Part shown: piece by piece, positions 36,097-47,734 of the stretch | Numbering within the stretch: position 1 is the stretch's first letter | How the letters are laid out: the number at the start of each line of letters is the position of its first letter | Made by a program: the position numbers and the translations under genes | Assembly: GCF_020497125.1 (NCBI RefSeq) | Contig: NC_059084.1 | Coordinates: forward strand, 11,187,501-11,251,500 | From: Mauremys mutica | Lineage: Eukaryota; Chordata; Testudines; Geoemydidae | Reading direction: 5' to 3' | Length of the DNA: 64,000 nt | The notes under the pieces: model-generated | The model's database searches: none | Told to the model about the DNA's origin: nothing | Seen by the model: only the letters and a program-made list of their open reading frames with translations

Positions 36097-36760
36097 ATGA
36101 TACCGTGGTGGGCTGTATACAGCCCCTACAGGCCCATAAAGAGTAAACAGGCACCTGAGAGCCCAGTTAGCCCACTTTGTTGCACTCAACAGGCCTGTCG
36201 GGCTCAATTTAGTATTAGACCCAGCAGGGGAGGAGCTGGCTGGTTGCCGTAAGTTCAGAGCAGTTGTGATGGGAGACCTTGGCCTGCGGAAACACTGCCT
36301 AAGGCCCAGGAGAGCACCAGGTTGGAACTTGTCCCCTGGTGGAGAGGCTGAAGAAGGACATAGGGAGTAAGAGAGGAATAAGTTGCAGGAGTCAGGATTA
36401 GTGTCTATGGTGGGCCACTAGGGTGGGGCAGAACTTGAAGCAACTGTCCCCATGGATCTTTGTCCTGATAACAGGACTGAGCACAATGGGAAATTGGGAG
36501 AGAGACAGAAATCTCAGACCTGCAAGGGAGGTAGTGAATTGGTTAGTGTTTTATTGTTTTGATGTCACTAGGCGAAGAGATAGGAACTGAAGTAAGACCC
36601 TCAGCTGGGGAAGAAGACATTTTGATTTGCTACCTGTGTTTTAATAGTGATGAAGGTCATTACGGTCACAGATGCCCTGGAAGGGGTGGGACTCCAGAGG
36701 GACCTGGCCGTTACACGAGATTGATGACAGTGCCACAAGAGCGAGCTCCATGATGGTAAG
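36097..36760 (+). repeat. Possible LTR-retrotransposon remnant
   Basis: The stretch is GC-richer than its flanks. The segment GGGACCTGGCCGTTACA at 36699-36715 ends in the inverse of the TGTAACGG start of the LTR at 28860. I could not find the other terminus or a target duplication. No gag or pol motif is readable. Confidence 0.35.
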
Positions 36761-36924
36761 ACCACTACAGACATTTACTGGAAAGAGCCGTATTCGTCCT
36801 GCAAAATCTCCAGTTATTTGTTGTGTTGCTTTTGTGTTGTATTGACCATATTGTCTTTAATAAGTATTATAAATTCTACTGTATTATTTTTACAGTAATG
36901 GTGAGAAGCCTGACCGAAATCAGG

Positions 36925-37010
36925 GTCCCATTGTGGTAGGTGCTGTACTTATACCTAGTAAGAGATGCTGCCTCAAATAATTTGCAGTCTAAATAGAGAA
37001 GAGGGTAAAG
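36925..37010 (-). repeat. Dispersed repeat tail, antisense
   Basis: AGGGTCCCATTGTGGTAGGT followed by GCTGTACTTATACC is the inverse of the tail repeat seen at 14376 and 44110. Confidence 0.5.
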
Positions 37011-37019
37011 GATGGAAGG

Positions 37020-37125
37020 AAGGCAAATGCTCCCCGTTTTACAGATAGGCAACTGAGATAAAAGGAGTCTGTGACAGGGCTAGGAACTGAACCCAGAACT
37101 CTTCATTCCCACTCTGCTGCCTTCA
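37020..37125 (-). repeat. MIR-type SINE fragment
   Basis: CCCGTTTTACAGATAGGCAA, CTGAGATAAAAG and GGGCTAGGAACTGAACCCAG follow the reverse complement of MIR. Confidence 0.6.
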
Positions 37126-37784
37126 TCTCAAGACCATCCATCCTTTCTTACAGCTGAAGGTGGAATGAGAAAGAGGTGTCATACAGGCACTACATGTGTT
37201 TAATGAGCCGGATTCTGACCTTGGGGGCTTGTTTCAGTTAGTGCATCTAAAGGCTGGAGATAACCCACTGGATGCAAAACATTATTAGTATTTATTCCAT
37301 GAACCATCCACCTGCGGAGCTTGATGTGAGATTCATCCCTTCCCCTGGTGTTTTAACCTGCCAGGGATTGGCTGTAGACTGGAGTGGAGATGGCAGTCCA
37401 TTGTTCCATTAGTTGGGTGGCTGCCTCCTCAGTAGTCGAGTATTTTGGCCGAGTTATGTGGCCGCGGGTGTTATCCCAATGCACCCAGGTGTCGAGTGGT
37501 ACTTGGCACATAATAAATTATCAGTCAATACAATAAACAAACAAAGCCTTCAATAGAAGTGGCCTGTCAAGTTCCTTCATTTTTTGGGGAAGGAGGGAGA
37601 GACTTGTATGCATATATCCTATACTCAGTATATATCCCTCTTGTGCTGCTTCATGGTAACTGGATATAGGCTGACTACAAATACAGACAAAATGAATTCT
37701 GCTCTTTTAGGCAAGTAAATATTTGTTTAGAAGAGTAGCTGAAGGCTTTTGTCTGGCTGCATTCTGTGCTAATATTTTCTAGGT

Positions 37785-37960
37785 GGTGGAAGTTTGGCCC
37801 AGTGGTACTAACTTGGGACTCTGGAGACCTGAGTTCAATTCTCTACTATGCCACTGATTTCCTGTGTGATCTTGGGTGCATCACTTAATCTTTCTTTCCT
37901 CAATTGTAAAATGTGATTTGTTAAAGACGGTGGGTTTCTCTAATATAACAGTAATGGGGG
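37785..37960 (+). repeat. MIR-type SINE
   Basis: TGGTACTAACTTGGGACTCT, a B-box-like GAGTTCAATTCTC, then CTGTGTGATCTTGGGTGCAT and CTCAATTGTAAAATG follow MIR in sense over most of its length. Confidence 0.72.
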
Positions 37961-38074
37961 CCATGCAATATCAAAACTATATAGGATATTTCTGAGAGCT
38001 GACTTTGTAGATGCCATTCACCTCTTGGATGTACAGGAAACTACTGGTAAACTGCTCCAAATATGGACTCTATA

Positions 38075-38097
38075 TGTGTGTGTGTGTGTGTGTGTGT
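38075..38097. repeat. (GT)n microsatellite
   Basis: About 11 TG units. Confidence 0.95.
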
Positions 38098-38654
38098 TAT
38101 TCTTGAGCTGGTGTACAATGTTTTGGTGCTGTTTGTTTTGGAAATAAGTTCTCTTGTGCACAGTTCTCTGGACATAATGGTGTGTTCTAATACGTGACAG
38201 GTATATGCATGCAGAATTATCAAGGATAATAAAGAAAAACAATGTATGGAATTTTATACAGCCAATTGTACATTAAACAGCAGTAATTCTATTGCGAGGG
38301 TTTGGAGTCGTCATATACCAGGAGAGTGAACCTTGCCCGGAATGGCAGCATTACATGAGCAATTGCAATGTCCTTTAATATTTTATGATGCTTCATTGTA
38401 ATTAGAAAGGACTCCTTTTTTTCTCCATATTGTTTATTACAGTTGCCTGGTGGCCTTTCCCTCAACCCTTTCCTTCTGCCTTGCTCTCTTATCACCTTCT
38501 TATATTGGGCTGCATCTCTTTCTCTCCTGCTTCCCCTTACTTCTTTTATTCCTTTGTCTTCTGCTGCTCCTTTGCTCCTCCATCTCATCTTAAGTTTAAT
38601 AGGGCCATTATGGCTTAGAGATGCCTACAAATCCATTTTCAGCACATCTGGATA

Positions 38655-38770
38655 GATGTGATCTTGCCTTTGAACTCTGGATAAATAATAAAAGAGTGGC
38701 TGGAGCAGGAGGACTGGACCTAGGGTCTCCAACCTCCCAGGTAGGTGCCCTAACCTCGGGACTACACAGT
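38655..38770 (-). repeat. tRNA-like dispersed repeat
   Basis: GGACTGGACCTAGGGTCTCC followed by AACCTCCCAGGTAGGTGCCC resembles the right half of the repeat at 22685, with B-box-like sequence on the minus strand. Confidence 0.45.
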
Positions 38771-38779
38771 CATTTTCTC

Positions 38780-41030
38780 TTCTTTTCTCTTTCTCTCGTG
38801 CTCAATGACTATCCCACTGTAGAGAGTCATTACTAGTTCTACCTCAGATCACCATTCCACTTAACACACAGCACTGAGATATGTTTATAGTGAAATCAAG
38901 TATAAGTTTATTTAACAAACCATAGAGATTCAGGTAATAACAACAAACAAAAACAAATGGATACCTAGAGAATAAAACTGTAATACACATTCTAGAACAT
39001 AGACTGCATTAACTAGATACACTTATGTCTGGTAGAGTATTGCTCACCCAAAATCTTGCAGGACTTTGCAGCCAGATAGGCTGTGATTCTCCTTTCATGA
39101 GATAGACACTGTCAGCTTGCCTCCTAGGTGAAGGACCCTGTGTGTTTCCTTGCACTCCAATATATACCAGAACAATCTTTTTGTCTTTTTTTCATAAACA
39201 GGAACCCCTGCCACCCTACTGTCTGGTTCATCTTGTAGATTTCACAATCTCTTATTTTGCCTGTTGCTCAGTATGCAACTAGGCCTATCGTGTGGGGCTT
39301 ACAATACACAAATGATCAGACAGGGAGATAGGTGTCTGTTACCGCCTGCCCGAAAGGAACATTTCTGAGGTACAAATCTATTGTTGTGTGTTAGAAAACC
39401 ACTCCCTTTTATATGAGAAAAATCCCGGCAGGGTAGGGAGGAGAGGAGGCTGTTAGTAAACAGGCCCAATGCAAAGAGAGACAGACCAGAATTGAAGTGT
39501 GAACAGAAGCATCTTTAGCTGCCTTAACTCCTTAAGAACATAATTTTTAGTATAGATACATAACTCCTTAAATATGATCCCTACATACATTGCACATGAT
39601 GACCAGTGGTGGGTACTTGCTCTCAGCAGAGACCTCACATGCCACCCTTTGGTGCACTGTTATGCATATATCCGAGCCAGGGGGTCTGTGGGTCACAGCT
39701 ACTCACGAATCTCCATTTTCTTGTGAAAATCCCAGTTAGGTTTCTTACCCACTCAGTGCTCCTACATTTACCAAAGGGGAGAAAGAGCCCAGAAGACACT
39801 TCTTAAAGGAAACTACAGGCACAACGTTATGCTAGTAAAATCACAACCTTTGCTCATTTGCTTACAGTTGGTTCAGAGAGGCTCCTGTGATGTTCCAAGA
39901 TTGGTTCTATGTAGCTTGCCCACGCTGTGAAATGGTCTCCCCCTAATCCTAGGGGAAGTTGGAATTTTATTTTTCTGTATTCAAAATGCCTAGTTTTCAA
40001 TCTCTGGCTTGTTACAGGACATCTGCTTCTGAGATCTCATTCACACGATTAAGAATATGGTTCTTGACAGCACAAAACATCTGCAGTGGCAATTTGGAGC
40101 AGAGCACTTACAAAAAGTGTCTTTTTTTTTCTTTTAAGAGACACTAAATATTTTGTTTTTGTTTATGAAATAAACATAAAACTGAGCTGGCAACTGTGAG
40201 CAGTGCATGGTGGGGAGCGTAGAGAGCGGCTGCAGCTTACTTTGTCACAAAGGACATAACCATGCCTTGGTAATAGGAGGAGAATGGCTGTTTAAATTCT
40301 CCAGACAGGAACTTGCAGCTCATTGTTTTGTTTTTTGCTCCAGCTTCGAAGGATGAGAATGTTGTGTCTGATGCATGTCAGCAAGGAAAGAGGATTCACT
40401 AGCACAGCTGAGTTCATTTCGCTCCCCAGTGAGGAGTAAAAAGCATTAACCGTCTCTCACTTCACCAGGGAAGGAGGAGGGGGTGTTTTCAGCTTGCGAG
40501 AAGTGTGAAGGCATTGTCAGGTTTAGGTCAGGCTGTAGCAGGGGGCTGTGTGGTTCTCTCAGTAGGACAGATTAATTTGATGTCAGACGGCAGTCTGGAG
40601 GCAAAGCACAGAAAAAGCAAGAGCCCCCAGGAATGGGGTGGGGGAGATTGGGGAAATTGCCATGTTTCCTTGTGATGCAAGGCTGTTGTCTCTGACAACG
40701 ACCTTTCTGGAAAGCAGATTCAGAAAGACTGGTTTGTGTAAAGAAACCGTACCAAGGAAATTGGACTGGGGAGGAAATGGCCATGTCTCTAGTCCTTAAA
40801 CTGTAATTGTAACTAAAGTTGTGGTTGCCTCTCCTTGAGCTCTTAGAAACATTTCTCCATGAGATTCCTGTTCAGATATATACCAATGCTGATGACAACA
40901 AGACCTGATCCTACAGTCCTTACTCAGTCAGACTCAAGGAAGATGACATCGAAATGAGCAAGGGTTTCAGGGTGGGGCCCATTCTTTGCATTCCTTTTAC
41001 CATTGTGCTTTACTATTATACATAGTTCCA
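38780..41030. other. Intergenic DNA, no gene recognised
   Basis: No exon-like frame is visible. The segment around 40.2-40.8 kb is slightly GC-richer and shows no repeat family that I recognise. Confidence 0.35.
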
Positions 41031-41034
41031 TAGT

Positions 41035-41345
41035 GCCTACATCCCAAGGTCTCAGGATTTAGTGAGTCACGGCACACCCCTGTCAGGTAGATACTGGGCA
41101 CATGGGAAAATGTGAGACAAAGAGCCAGATTCAGAGTTAAGTGTAAATTGACATAACTTACACAGTCAGGGACCGCAAGGTGTAAGTTGCACTAATGCAA
41201 AATACCTGAGACTGATACATCACCTCTGAAATTCACCCAGATTTTTGTACAGCTACATGACTAAGTGAGTCATGTATCAGTGGTGGTGTTGAGAATAGAA
41301 GTCAGGTGTCCTGGCTCCCAGGGGTAAGCACAAGACCATATCCTT
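41035..41345 (-). repeat. MIR-type SINE with a central insertion
   Basis: TCATAGTTCC-like start, then CCTGTCAGGTAGATACTGGG and ATGGGAAAATGTGAGACAAA follow the MIR reverse complement to about 41120. GACTAAGTGAGTCATG and AGAATAGAAGTCAGGTGTCC resume it from about 41258. The intervening roughly 135 bp (TCAGAGTTAAGTGTAAATTG and following) is a separate segment. Confidence 0.5.
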
Positions 41346-41861
41346 CTCTAGTGCTCAGTCCCTGAACTCCGTGGTTCTGAAGGTCTGAGGTAATCCCCTT
41401 CCTCCTCTCCATTCTGAAGCCAGACAAAAATCTCCTAAAATGATGTCTGAGCTCACTTTTGCTATGCATACGCGAAGGCTGTGATGTTTGTCACAGCTTG
41501 TCTGAATTCCACCAGCAGAGCTGTGCAAAATGTTCATACTTGACCCTTGACTCAGCCACCAGCTCAGACTCAGCCTGAATTCAAAGTTTGCTGTGTTTTT
41601 TGTCCTGGCGGGGGTGTGGAAATTACAGTAGGGTGAGTAAAATCAGTTCAGAGGGGTTGGTTCAGTCCACAAAAGAGTAGGGGTGAGGCCTAAAGTTTGG
41701 ATCATTATCCAAAGTTTGGAGTGAGTGGGGGAGCTGGAGCTGGGCTCTGATTCAAGACAATCTCTATTTAGAAAGTTTAGAGGGCCTAAATGAAGAATCT
41801 TTTGGGAAATCTGCTATATTTTCTGTGTATCACGCTGCTGTATTTTATATTGTGTGTTCCA

Positions 41862-42403
41862 GAAAGCTGGCTGAATTTTTTTCTCTAAAGAATGCTGTAA
41901 AATAATGGGATTTTGATGGCAATGACTTTTCATTGTCATTGACATTTTGAAAAGAAAAAAATTCAACAGCACTTACAAAACATTCAGACCTTTTCCTTTT
42001 GAAATGGTGGGGGAAATGCCAAAACAGCAAAAAATTTCAAAGTGAAACATTTCATTGAATAATTTGTTGTTGAAAAATGGAAATGCTTGTGAAAACTTGT
42101 GAACCAAATGAAAGTCTTTCGGTTTGGTTTTTTTCCCACTTTCCCCCCACAAAACGTAATTGTGACAGTGTACCCTATAAAGCTTTATGGGATGGGGGTG
42201 CTCATAAATGTATGTAATTCAGACCCTGCGCCTTTGTTGGAGCAGATGGGAGTGTCTGGCTCAGCAAGACAAGGTGCTCGAGTCCTGAGCTGGCAGGGAA
42301 AACAGGAGCAGAGGTAGTCTTGGCACATCGGGTAGCAGCTCCCAAAGGGGGGTTCTGTGATCTAACCCGTCACAATAATTATCTTTTTTTTTGACCATCT
42401 CTA
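41862..42403. mobile_element. AT-rich hAT-type MITE interrupted by a solo LTR
   Basis: The left end GAAAGCTGGCTGAATTTTTT and right end TTTTTTGACCATCTCTA resemble the ends of the 1925-2225 element. The AT-rich interior (TTTTGAAAAG, AAAAATTTCAAAGTG) is of the same type. The 214-bp element at 42161-42374 interrupts it. Target duplications are not clear. Confidence 0.55.
42161..42374. mobile_element. Short solo LTR-like element nested in a MITE
   Basis: The element begins TGTGACAGTGTACCCTATAA and ends CTAACCCGTCACA, with inverted TGTGAC...GTCACA ends. Flanks are GTAAT and ATAAT, four of five bases matching. It may be an internally deleted LTR. Confidence 0.5.
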
Positions 42404-42409
42404 GTATTC

Positions 42410-43755
42410 TGGCTGTAGCCTGACCTTTTCTTTGTTATTGGTACAAGTCAGGGGTAATTAATTTAAATGATCTGACATTTTGTTATCCTTAGAGGTGCTC
42501 TCTAAAAAGGATGATTTAACATATTGTACTATACTGCACCTGGAACATCTTTCCCATAAAGAGTAGCCTACATTATGTATTAACAGTTACAGAGGAGGAA
42601 GCACTTTCATTCTATTTTCAGCACTATTTTCAGATGCTCTTATCTTTAAAACAAAAGACTGGGCTGTTTTCTAAACACACAGCAAACTCTTCACATATGC
42701 CATAATTAACCCCGGGTTGTGTTAAACTACTTTTGAGAGATCAACTTATTATAATAATAATTAAAAAAGGAAGTACTAAACCATGGAAAATCTTATAGCG
42801 TATTTCAGGCATAGTTGCACTGATCTCTGCTTATCTGCTCACAATCTTCTGAAGGTGAGGGGTTCCAGAGAAGGACATGCTGAGTCACATGTCTAGCTGG
42901 AGCTTTGCATGATACAGTAAATATAGCTGCATTTGTTTAAATGATTAGACATTACAATAAATGCAGCAGGTTAATTATAATGTCTGACCCTATGTGATCC
43001 TTCTCAGAAGATCTGGTGAGCCCACTGCCTGGAAATGCATCGAGACTCCTCCACTCTTAGATAGCCTGAGGCAGTCTGAAGCTACAGGCATAGGTGGATG
43101 GGGCTGTGAAATGTTTAGGGGCTTTAAATCACCCTTCAGGGCATAACTAGGAACTCTGGTGCTTTAATGTCTCTTTCCATATTGGTGGTCAGTGGATACA
43201 AGACTAAAGTGGCATCTGGAGGGCACCACTACCTTGGATTTGCTTTCTACAGATTTCCTCACTCCCATAGGAGCCTGCAAAACCCGGTGCTCTGTGTGAG
43301 GAGTGTTTCACTTTCAAAGGGGTAGTACTATAAATCTTACTGCAATGAGATGCACATATACCCTGCACTACTGTTCAGATTATACCAGTGAATTTCCAGT
43401 TGGAAATCTTTATGGAAATAAATCCTGCACTGCTGTGGATAGGAAAGAGCGTTCTTTAAACTCTGTATTCTGGTCTATCTGGTGCAAGAGCAAGACTTCA
43501 GTCTTGTGTGAGCAGCTTGAAGCCGTAATGTAAATCTAGCTCCAATCCATCTGAAAAATAATGCCCCTGTCCAGTGTTTTACTTTGATACTATAAGAACC
43601 AGATCCTTGCAGTTTCCCTATTGTTTATGCAGGCTTTCTAGTTTTGTTTTAAGTATTTCCCATGTTGTTTACTGCTGATCATTCTCACATACAGTGGAGT
43701 CCTCAGTGAGAGAAGACTAAAGGGATGCAAGTTTGCACCTCTAGAAACGAACCAG
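42410..43755. other. Intergenic DNA, no gene recognised
   Basis: No exon-like frame and no clear repeat ends were found. Confidence 0.35.
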
Positions 43756-43764
43756 TTTCCGAGT

Positions 43765-43855
43765 ACCTAAGAACAAAAGAGCGGCTATACTGGGTCAGAC
43801 AAATAGGCCAACTAGGCCAGTATCCTGTCTTCCGATGGTCACAAATGCACACCAG
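43765..43855 (-). mobile_element. CR1 LINE 3' tail fragment, antisense
   Basis: GGCTATACTGGGTCAGACAA, then GGCCAGTATCCTGTCTTCCG is the reverse complement of the tail at 2660-2733. Confidence 0.75.
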
Positions 43856-44109
43856 CACATTGTACAAGTGTCAGTTTACAGTACCGTTGAATTTAATACA
43901 GCAAGGCTCTTGAAATAGTTAGTATGCTTTCAGCCATTGAAATCAATGTAACTACATCTCCTTTGCCTTGATGCTTACAAAAAACTTGGCAACAATTAGG
44001 ATGCTGCTGTGCTGAGACCCTACTTATTATGCTGATCAATTGTTTCCTTGTACTTTCCTATTTATTTGTATCCACCTCTTGTCTCTTGTCTAATACTTAG
44101 ATTGTGATT

Positions 44110-44210
44110 TGGTTCTGTGTTTGTACAGCACCTAGCACAATGGGGTCCTGGTCCATGACTTGGACTTCTCGGCGCTATGATAATACACACAATAAATAAT
44201 ACATATGTGC
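44110..44210 (+). repeat. Dispersed repeat tail
   Basis: GTTTGTACAGCACCTAGCAC, then AATGGGGTCCTGGTCCATGA and an AATAAATAATA end. This is the clearest of four copies in the window. Confidence 0.6.
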
Positions 44211-44739
44211 CATTTTCCAGAAACAGAAATGCCAGTTATATAATACTAGTGAGAGTTATTTTTTAATTGAGAGTCCTCCTTGCACAGTAAGTCCAACACA
44301 CATACACACACCGCAGCTGCTTATGTAGTCCTCTCACCTCTCAAAATGTACAGCAGCACTTGACTGGTGACTGGAATTCCAGCAGTGTTGCTTATTCAGA
44401 ATCATCATTTGCCTTTCATCTAATCAAAATCTCTATCCTCTGATGCAGAATGCAGCTTTCAAAACAAATAACAATCTCCTAAAACTAAGTCTCTCATCCA
44501 AATCATCTTGTATTAGTGCAATTATATGTAGCAAGTGTCAATTCTAGGTTTTCCATGCATATTTTAACAGCACAAAATGTGAATGGAAGATGCATGAAGT
44601 TTTTGTGACCTAATTTCGTTGGCCTGTAAATAAAGTAACTGTAGCTTGTGGACAAGTTAATTCGATGGTAATAGGAGTATTGTATGGGCACTCCCTGGGA
44701 TGTAGGAAAGTCAGGTCCAGGTCTCTGCTCCAAATCACA

Positions 44740-44810
44740 CAGAATGGAGATTCAAACCTGAGTCTCCCACACTCCAGGTGAGTGGTCAAACTGTTGGTGT
44801 ATTGGGCATA
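44740..44810 (-). repeat. tRNA-like dispersed repeat, short copy
   Basis: TTCAAACCTGAGTCTCCCAC followed by ACTCCAGGTGAGTGGTCAAAC matches the right half of the 22685 repeat. Confidence 0.4.
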
Positions 44811-45940
44811 ACTGAAGAGGCTCCTTCCCAGAAAATTCCTGGCTGTCCTTTTGTCTGAGATAGGTGGGGAAATGCCTGGTTTGAAAATCCTGCCAGAGCT
44901 TAGGCGTGAGCTAGGGTGCTGAGCAGGTTGGCGGGGTCTTAGACTCAGGCGGCTTTGCGCATGCCCAGTGACGGAAGCTTTGGAGGTGCCTCCAGGATCA
45001 GGTTGCAGCTGAGTGAAGGGTTTTGAAGATCTCAGTGGCACTTAAATGTTGGATTTAGGCACTTTAGGTGCTTAAGTCCTTTGGACTTCTAGCTCATACT
45101 GACTACACATTAAAAAAAATGCATCTATTTTCCTGCTTAAGAATACTGCTATTAACGTGTAAGAACCTTGTCTACAAACAATGTTTAAAGGACAGGATGG
45201 CTTCAATGGTCTGTGAAAATGTTAGAAAACTAGGGAACCGCTAATGTATATTCATTGGCTAATGTGATTATTTAACTCTATTTGTGTTAGTCAAAGGCTT
45301 TGAGAAATACATCACTCAATGAAACTTTAATTGAAAAATAGCAGATTTTTATATACTCAGGTGCAATTTTGGGCTTAAAAATTAGCAAACTGTGATTTTT
45401 GTGTACATTCAAGCTTTGACTCATGCAGAACTATGTATGTAAAAGCTGTACAAACAGAATTACAACTGCCTTGCCTTTTGCTTCAGTTTTGAGTTTAATC
45501 GTTTAAAAATCGGGGAGTTCATTGTCTTAATAGTCCCCTAATGTGTACATTGAGTTTACTAACACTGTACTGACATAAGTGTGCAGTGACATTTATGTGC
45601 CCTGTTGGACTCCAAAAAAGATGTTAATTTTCATAGATTATATGTCAAGTTTGAAACAGTACAAGGTAGTTTAGTACTTCTACGTTGTCCATTTGCGCTC
45701 ATGGTTGGAGCAGTTGACTGGACAGTTCTCTCTAGGACAGTTACAAAAGAAATTGTATTACATACAGAAAAGGCAAAAGAGGAATCTTGGGAAAGTAGAT
45801 ACAATCAGAACAATACAAAATGATTCTTTCAAAAGTTTCATTAAACAAAAAAAAATCTCCACTGATTTGTGGATCAAGTAATGATTAATTCAGATTAGAT
45901 GAAGTAATTCAAATCCTGTGTACGAGTATTTGAACATCAC
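44810..45940. other. Intergenic AT-rich DNA, no gene recognised
   Basis: No exon-like frame was found. A TTTAGGCACTTTAGGTGCTT segment near 45.05 kb resembles the TTAGGCACCTAAAT dispersed motif. Confidence 0.35.
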
Positions 45941-45947
45941 TGTTAGG

Positions 45948-46558
45948 TAGGGCTCCGTGTTTGTCACGGAGGTCATGGAAGTCACGGATTCTGTGACTTT
46001 CTGCGAACTCCATGACTTCTGTGGCAGACAGTGTGGCTGACCCCAGGGCTGTGCAAGCAGCTGGCTTCAGGGGCCAGCTGCTCAGGTGGCCTCGGGGACA
46101 GTCATGCCAGCCACTGCTGGAGTGGCTCCTCAGCCAGCCGCTCGGGCAACCCCTCAGCCAGCTGCACCAACTGCTGCTGGAGCAGCCCTGAAGCCAGGGA
46201 GCGCAGGAGCAGGGGCAGGTGCGTCTGTGTCCGGGGACTGCCTGAGCATTGGTCCTGGGGGTGGCCAGAGCAGCCACTGCTCAGCGGCCCCCAACAGTGG
46301 TCCTGGGTAGCCCCCCAGAACCTCCTCCTCAGCAGCGGCACCCGGATCCCCCCCAACAGCGAACCCCCCCAGACACCTGCCCAGTAGCAGGCTCCCGGGG
46401 CACTCCCTGCCCCAGCAGTGACCCCCCCGCCCCAAGATTTAGTCAGGGATATTTATAGTATAAGTCATGGACAGGCCACAGGCCATGAACTTTTGTTTAT
46501 TGCCTGTGACCTGTCCATGACTTTTAGTAAAAATACCCGTGACTAAATTGTAGCCTTA
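45948..46558. mobile_element. hAT-type nonautonomous element, GC-rich core, palindromic end
   Basis: The element starts TAGGGCTCCGTG and ends GACTAAATTGTAGCCTTA, an imperfect terminal inverted repeat. It is flanked by CTGTTAGG (45940-45947) and CAGTTAGG (46559-46566), an 8-bp duplication with one mismatch. The middle is GC-rich; open frames there are composition artefacts. The last 125 bp form a hairpin of GTCATGGACAGGCCACAGGC and its inverse GCCTGTGACCTGTCCATGAC. Confidence 0.8.
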
Positions 46559-46566
46559 CAGTTAGG

Positions 46567-47730
46567 TTACCATCAAAAGGCCTCTTAACCGAATCAAAGT
46601 AGAACACAAATACTTACTCTTGGTTTTGAGTTAGTTTTCAGGTATCAGTTATAAACTCCAGCAATTTACAGTTGCAGATTGGCAAGCTGGGGGTTTTGGG
46701 GTTTGCAAAATGTTGTCAGTCTTGTTTTGGTTTTGCAAAATAAAAACCCAGGAGGTGTTTGGATCTGAACCACATTTTATACAAATCACCACAGGATACA
46801 GGATGCCATTTCTGGTTCTTCTCGAGTCAGTCAGTATTAAAAAATTCAAAATACAATCTCAGCAGTGTTGTCTCCCCTCTGTTAGGCTCCATCTATGCTG
46901 GCATTTAAAATAGTGCACTCTGAATTTTATGTGCCTTTTCAGCTATTAAATTACAGGTTCATCTGCAGCACAAGCATTTATCTGAAACCAGATTGGAATT
47001 AAAGGGCCAGTCTACACTTGCCTTTAAAATAAGTCGGAGAACCATTTAATGGAAAATTTGTTAAATATAATCAAAATGGGCCACCTTCCTGACAGCAATA
47101 TAAACACAGCTCTGGCAAGGAAGGAAGGAAGACATTGATCAAAAACACTGACTTCTAGTATGGCCCTATCTGTTCCCTGAGCACTGTGTTTTCTTTTTAA
47201 TGCTATGTTGTTTGTAGCAAACTTGAAACTTCAGATAATTTCCAGAGTCTGATTTTAAATGATTCCTTACTCTGGTTCTAAAGTAAATTGTCTGGGGTGA
47301 TTTCTGATATGGGATCTCATTCTTTGGGTAATCTTTCCAAAGGATATGAGTCACCTCTCCATTATTTGTAAAGAATATGGAGAAAAATGTTCTTTTGTGG
47401 GCATTTGGAGTGGGATGTTAAAGTAAAAAATAGACGGGCTGTTGATCATGATGAGTCACTTCTTGGGAAGCAAGAAAGAAAAACAACTCCTCACTAACAG
47501 CTGACCTACTGCCATTTGTGCCAGTGGGTTGCCGCTGACTCAAGAAGTAGCTATTGACAGCTGCAGGATGCACTGGAGTTTTGATAGCAATACTACAAAG
47601 AGAGGATTTCTGAGGTAGGGAGAAGTCACCTGTGTTAATTTCTGGGATTTTTAAAATCTTCCTTTAATTTCAAATATCTTCACAAGTTAAACAACCTGCA
47701 AATGGCTGTAAATTCAAAATAATCATAAAA
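46567..47730. other. Intergenic DNA, no gene recognised
   Basis: CCATCTATGCTGGCATTTAA at 46.89 kb and GGGCCAGTCTACACTTGCC at 47.0 kb suggest a decayed MITE of the GTCTACACT type. No gene was seen. Confidence 0.35.
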
Positions 47731-47734
47731 ATAT

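Noticed and set aside
36559..36753. 64-codon frame with Cys residues (ICYLCFNSDEGHYGHRCPGR)
   Set aside because: It looks like a zinc knuckle at first, but spacing is not CCHC and the region appears to be a retroelement remnant without other coding signal.
45909..46458. Several frames of 69-122 codons on both strands
   Set aside because: They fall in the GC-rich core of the hAT element at 45948-46558.
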